A stretch of DNA of 24,617 bases from JBBRMU01 sp038230655. GTDB lineage: Bacteria > Patescibacteriota > Microgenomatia > UBA1406 > GWC2-37-13. Below are positions 22,414 to 24,617 of this stretch, piece by piece. The notes under the pieces were generated by a model that saw nothing but the letters and a program-made list of their open reading frames with translations, was not told the origin of the DNA and ran no database searches. The first letter of the stretch is position 1. Every line of letters begins with the position of its first letter. Made by a program: the position numbers and the translations under genes. The stretch spans positions 1 through 24,617 of the forward strand of contig JBBRMU010000017.1 of assembly GCA_038230655.1 (NCBI GenBank), given 5' to 3'.

Positions 22414-23949
22414 CTATCTTATTCCCACCATCACCAATATTGGAGTCGGTTTGATTGAGTGATTTTTATAGGCATTGTATAAGCTGACGTTTCCACCAAC
22501 AACCGGCACGTCGTGACTTTTACATCTCTCGCTGAGCCCTTCAATCGTTTCAGCAAATGCTCCTATTGAGTCCTTTGGATGACCGTAGTTTAGACAGTTG
22601 GTAAGCCCTAAAGGTTTTGCTTTAAAACGGACTAATTTGGAGTAGCATCTATCAAAGGCATGATAAATTCCTTTTGTGGGGTTTATATTTGAAATTCCTT
22701 CATCTGAACTCCATGAAAGTACAAGTTCTTTCCTAATCTCAGGTAAATCTAAAACTGCATAATTCCCGGGCTCATTTGGACCTTTGATAGTGCGAACACC
22801 AACCATCCAGTCATACTGATGCCAGATTTTTGATTTCTGAGACGGCGAAGCATGAATATGTTTCGATTTTTGTGTTTCCCATTCTTTTAGCTCCCAATTT
22901 TCGGTTAGATCAGGAAAAATATCAGTAAACTTCATAGGCAGAGTAATATTTTTCTTCTTTCCTTCGTCATAAACAAGGGTATACTTTCCATCGTCAGTGA
23001 TGTGGCCGATTACCTGAGCTTCTAGATCCCACAGTTTGAATAATGCGAGTATTTTATTTCTATACTGTTTTTTACCAACAATGAGCATACGTTCCTGAGA
23101 TTCTGAGAGGACTAGCTCAACAGGTGTCATTTTTGAAGACTTTGTCGGAACTTTATTCAGATAGACAACTGATCCTAAATTAGTTTTTACTCTTTCTCGT
23201 CCTCGTAGAACTACCTCAGTCGTTGAGCACAGTAATCCTGCAGCACCCATATCCTGCATACCTTCAATCCAGGAAGTTTGAGCAAGTTCACCGCAGGCTT
23301 CAAGTAATAATTTTTCGAGAAATGGATCAGCATTTTGAACAGCTGCGTCATTAGCACTATCTAGATTTCTTGAAGCCATCTGAGCACCTCCCACCCCATC
23401 CCGTCCGGTGCGAGCTCCAACATAGATCAGATCATTCCCCACCGTTAAGGCATGTCCATAGATAATATTTTTCTTTTTCACCAAACCGAAAGCAGCTACA
23501 TTTACCAAACAACTGTGATTATATGTTTCATCAAAGTAAAGATCTCCCCCGACCGTCGGTACTCCTACACAATTACCATAGTCAGCTATACCTTTCACTA
23601 CATCTTTTAGTAAACCTTTTGCTTTTACGTTAGTTCCAAAACGTAAAAAATCAAGCACTGCGATCGGTCGCGCTCCCATTGTAAAAATATCCCTTAGGAT
23701 TCCTCCAACTCCTGTAGCTGCTCCATGGTAAGGCTTTATAAATGAAGGGTGATTATGGCTTTCTGCTCTAAATGCCAGCGCCCATTCTCCATCCAAATCA
23801 ACTATCCCAGCATTTTCTCCAGGACCTTGTAAAACATATTTTCCTTTCACGGGAAGTCGTTTTAAGTATTTCTTAGTACTTTTATAACTAGTGTGCTCGC
23901 TACTCATAGCTTCAGCCAGAATTTCTTGGATAGTATTATTTGTTGACAT
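22414..23949 (-). CDS. purL: phosphoribosylformylglycinamidine synthase PurL, C-terminally short
   Basis: PurL makes FGAM from FGAR, ATP and ammonia delivered by PurQ in purine synthesis. From the ATG at 23949 the protein has 511 residues, against about 740 for the small PurL type. It starts in the region matching the family SEHCSYKS (here MSSEHTSYKS, 15-24), then LQGPGENAG, ESHNHPS (63-69), ATGVGGILRDIFTMGARP and later GLTNCLNYGHP. It ends with VVGGNVSLYN...TPILVMVGIR, the end of the second AIRS domain. The final AIRS_C domain of about 200 residues is missing and only 57 non-coding bases lie before valS. The start overlaps the purQ end by 14 bases and has the context GAAAACT-ATG; a longer frame to 23982 runs further into purQ. 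Confidence 0.9.
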   Translation of the reverse strand: MSTNNTIQEILAEAMSSEHTSYKSTKKYLKRLPVKGKYVLQGPGENAGIVDLDGEWALAFRAESHNHPSFIKPYHGAATGVGGILRDIFTMGARPIAVLDFLRFGTNVKAKGLLKDVVKGIADYGNCVGVPTVGGDLYFDETYNHSCLVNVAAFGLVKKKNIIYGHALTVGNDLIYVGARTGRDGVGGAQMASRNLDSANDAAVQNADPFLEKLLLEACGELAQTSWIEGMQDMGAAGLLCSTTEVVLRGRERVKTNLGSVVYLNKVPTKSSKMTPVELVLSESQERMLIVGKKQYRNKILALFKLWDLEAQVIGHITDDGKYTLVYDEGKKKNITLPMKFTDIFPDLTENWELKEWETQKSKHIHASPSQKSKIWHQYDWMVGVRTIKGPNEPGNYAVLDLPEIRKELVLSWSSDEGISNINPTKGIYHAFDRCYSKLVRFKAKPLGLTNCLNYGHPKDSIGAFAETIEGLSERCKSHDVPVVGGNVSLYNAYKNHSIKPTPILVMVGIR

Positions 23950-24607
23950 AGTTTTCGATGGCTTTGATAAAGTAAACTCCATCAGGCGACCTCTCAGGAT
24001 GTGGCATCATTCCAAAAATTGTTCTATCAGAATTAGTGACTCCTGCAATATTTTTATAAGAGCCATTTGGATTCTTTCCCTGATATTTTAAGAAGATTTG
24101 GTTTTTATTCTTGAGATTTTCGTATATTTTATCTGAAATTTCATATCTTCCATACCCATGAGCAACCGGAATTTTAAAAACTTTCTCCAGTAGAGAATTA
24201 TCACCAAAAAATGATGGACCTCCCACCTTACACTCGGTCCAGTCGCAATAAAACTGTTTGCTTTTATTTTGTACCAACTTGCCCGGTAGTAAACCGGCTT
24301 TAACTAAAATTTGAAATCCATTGCATATTCCTAAAATAGGAGTTTTTCTCCTAGCCGCTCGTTCTATTAATTTCATAACAGGAGAAGTAACTGCCTGTTC
24401 TCCTGGATCTATCAAAAATGTACCGGTTGCATTTTTATACACTCTATCGCCAAATGCAAAACCACCTGGAATGACGATCAAATCATACTTTTTGAATCTA
24501 GCTTCTTTATACCATATAAATCCGCCATCATGATCATACTTTTGAAAAAAATGAAGAGCATCAAAGTCGCAGTTAGAACCAGGAAATCGAACAATACCCA
24601 CCTTCAA
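23936..24607 (-). CDS. purQ: phosphoribosylformylglycinamidine synthase subunit PurQ (glutaminase)
   Basis: PurQ is the class I glutamine amidotransferase that supplies ammonia to PurL. The 223-residue protein starts MKVGIVRFPGSNCD, the usual family N-terminus, from a TTG codon at 24607 in the context AAAGACT-TTG. The nucleophile is C95 in GICNGFQIL and the other triad residues are H203 and E205 in MPHPERSPDG. The oxyanion segment IPGGFAFGD is at 46-54. The gene overlaps purL by 14 bases, as in other purQL operons. It starts ten bases from the window edge, so its promoter cannot be seen. Confidence 0.93.
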   Translation of the reverse strand: MKVGIVRFPGSNCDFDALHFFQKYDHDGGFIWYKEARFKKYDLIVIPGGFAFGDRVYKNATGTFLIDPGEQAVTSPVMKLIERAARRKTPILGICNGFQILVKAGLLPGKLVQNKSKQFYCDWTECKVGGPSFFGDNSLLEKVFKIPVAHGYGRYEISDKIYENLKNKNQIFLKYQGKNPNGSYKNIAGVTNSDRTIFGMMPHPERSPDGVYFIKAIENYVNK

Positions 24608-24617
24608 AGTCTTTTTA

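Overview
The window looks like chromosomal DNA of a Candidate Phyla Radiation (Patescibacteria) bacterium, possibly of the Microgenomates type. This is inferred from AT-rich sequence, tightly packed genes, very few Shine-Dalgarno sites, TGA read as stop (standard code), shortened housekeeping enzymes, and secretion-type membrane proteins of kinds often seen in those genomes. No rRNA is present, so the lineage is not proven.

Layout. 133-219 (-) is tRNA-Ser(CGA). 413-2194 (-) holds recF and an archaeal-type UMP kinase. 2202-7128 (-) is an operon of a heavily modified ClpC-type AAA+ protein, an HExxH membrane protein and a small pilin-like membrane protein, closed by a clear intrinsic terminator. 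7170-12106 (+), divergent from it, encodes a membrane-anchored CHAP-type cell-wall hydrolase, an Ig-like membrane protein and a VirB6/TrbL-like polytopic protein. 12107-12583 holds a decayed transposase. 12584-18279 (-) encodes a secreted Cys-rich protein ending in a second pilin-like domain and a 1375-residue protein of unknown function with a Gly16-His-His tail. 18493-22356 (-) carries valS, rpmH, yidC, jag/khpB and a small membrane ORF. 22414-24607 (-) carries purQ and a purL that ends early.

The middle 16 kb (2256-18279) reads as one envelope machine related to type IV secretion: VirB6/TrbL-like channel, two pilin-like subunits, a wall hydrolase, an unfoldase, a membrane protease and large accessory proteins. 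No VirB4 or VirD4 ATPase is in the window, so the system is either continued elsewhere or non-canonical. The most unusual part is the ClpC-like protein, which carries four diverged repeats with an exact W-x7-Y(F/Y) signature, inserted between sensor 1 and the arginine finger of AAA domain 2, where ClpC normally has its ClpP-docking loop.

Expression signals are also distinctive. Several promoters place the predicted transcription start on or within about three bases of the start codon, and the tRNA-Ser -10 box places it on the mature tRNA 5' end. Nine of seventeen start codons are directly preceded by ACT. The canonical rnpA gene is missing between rpmH and yidC.
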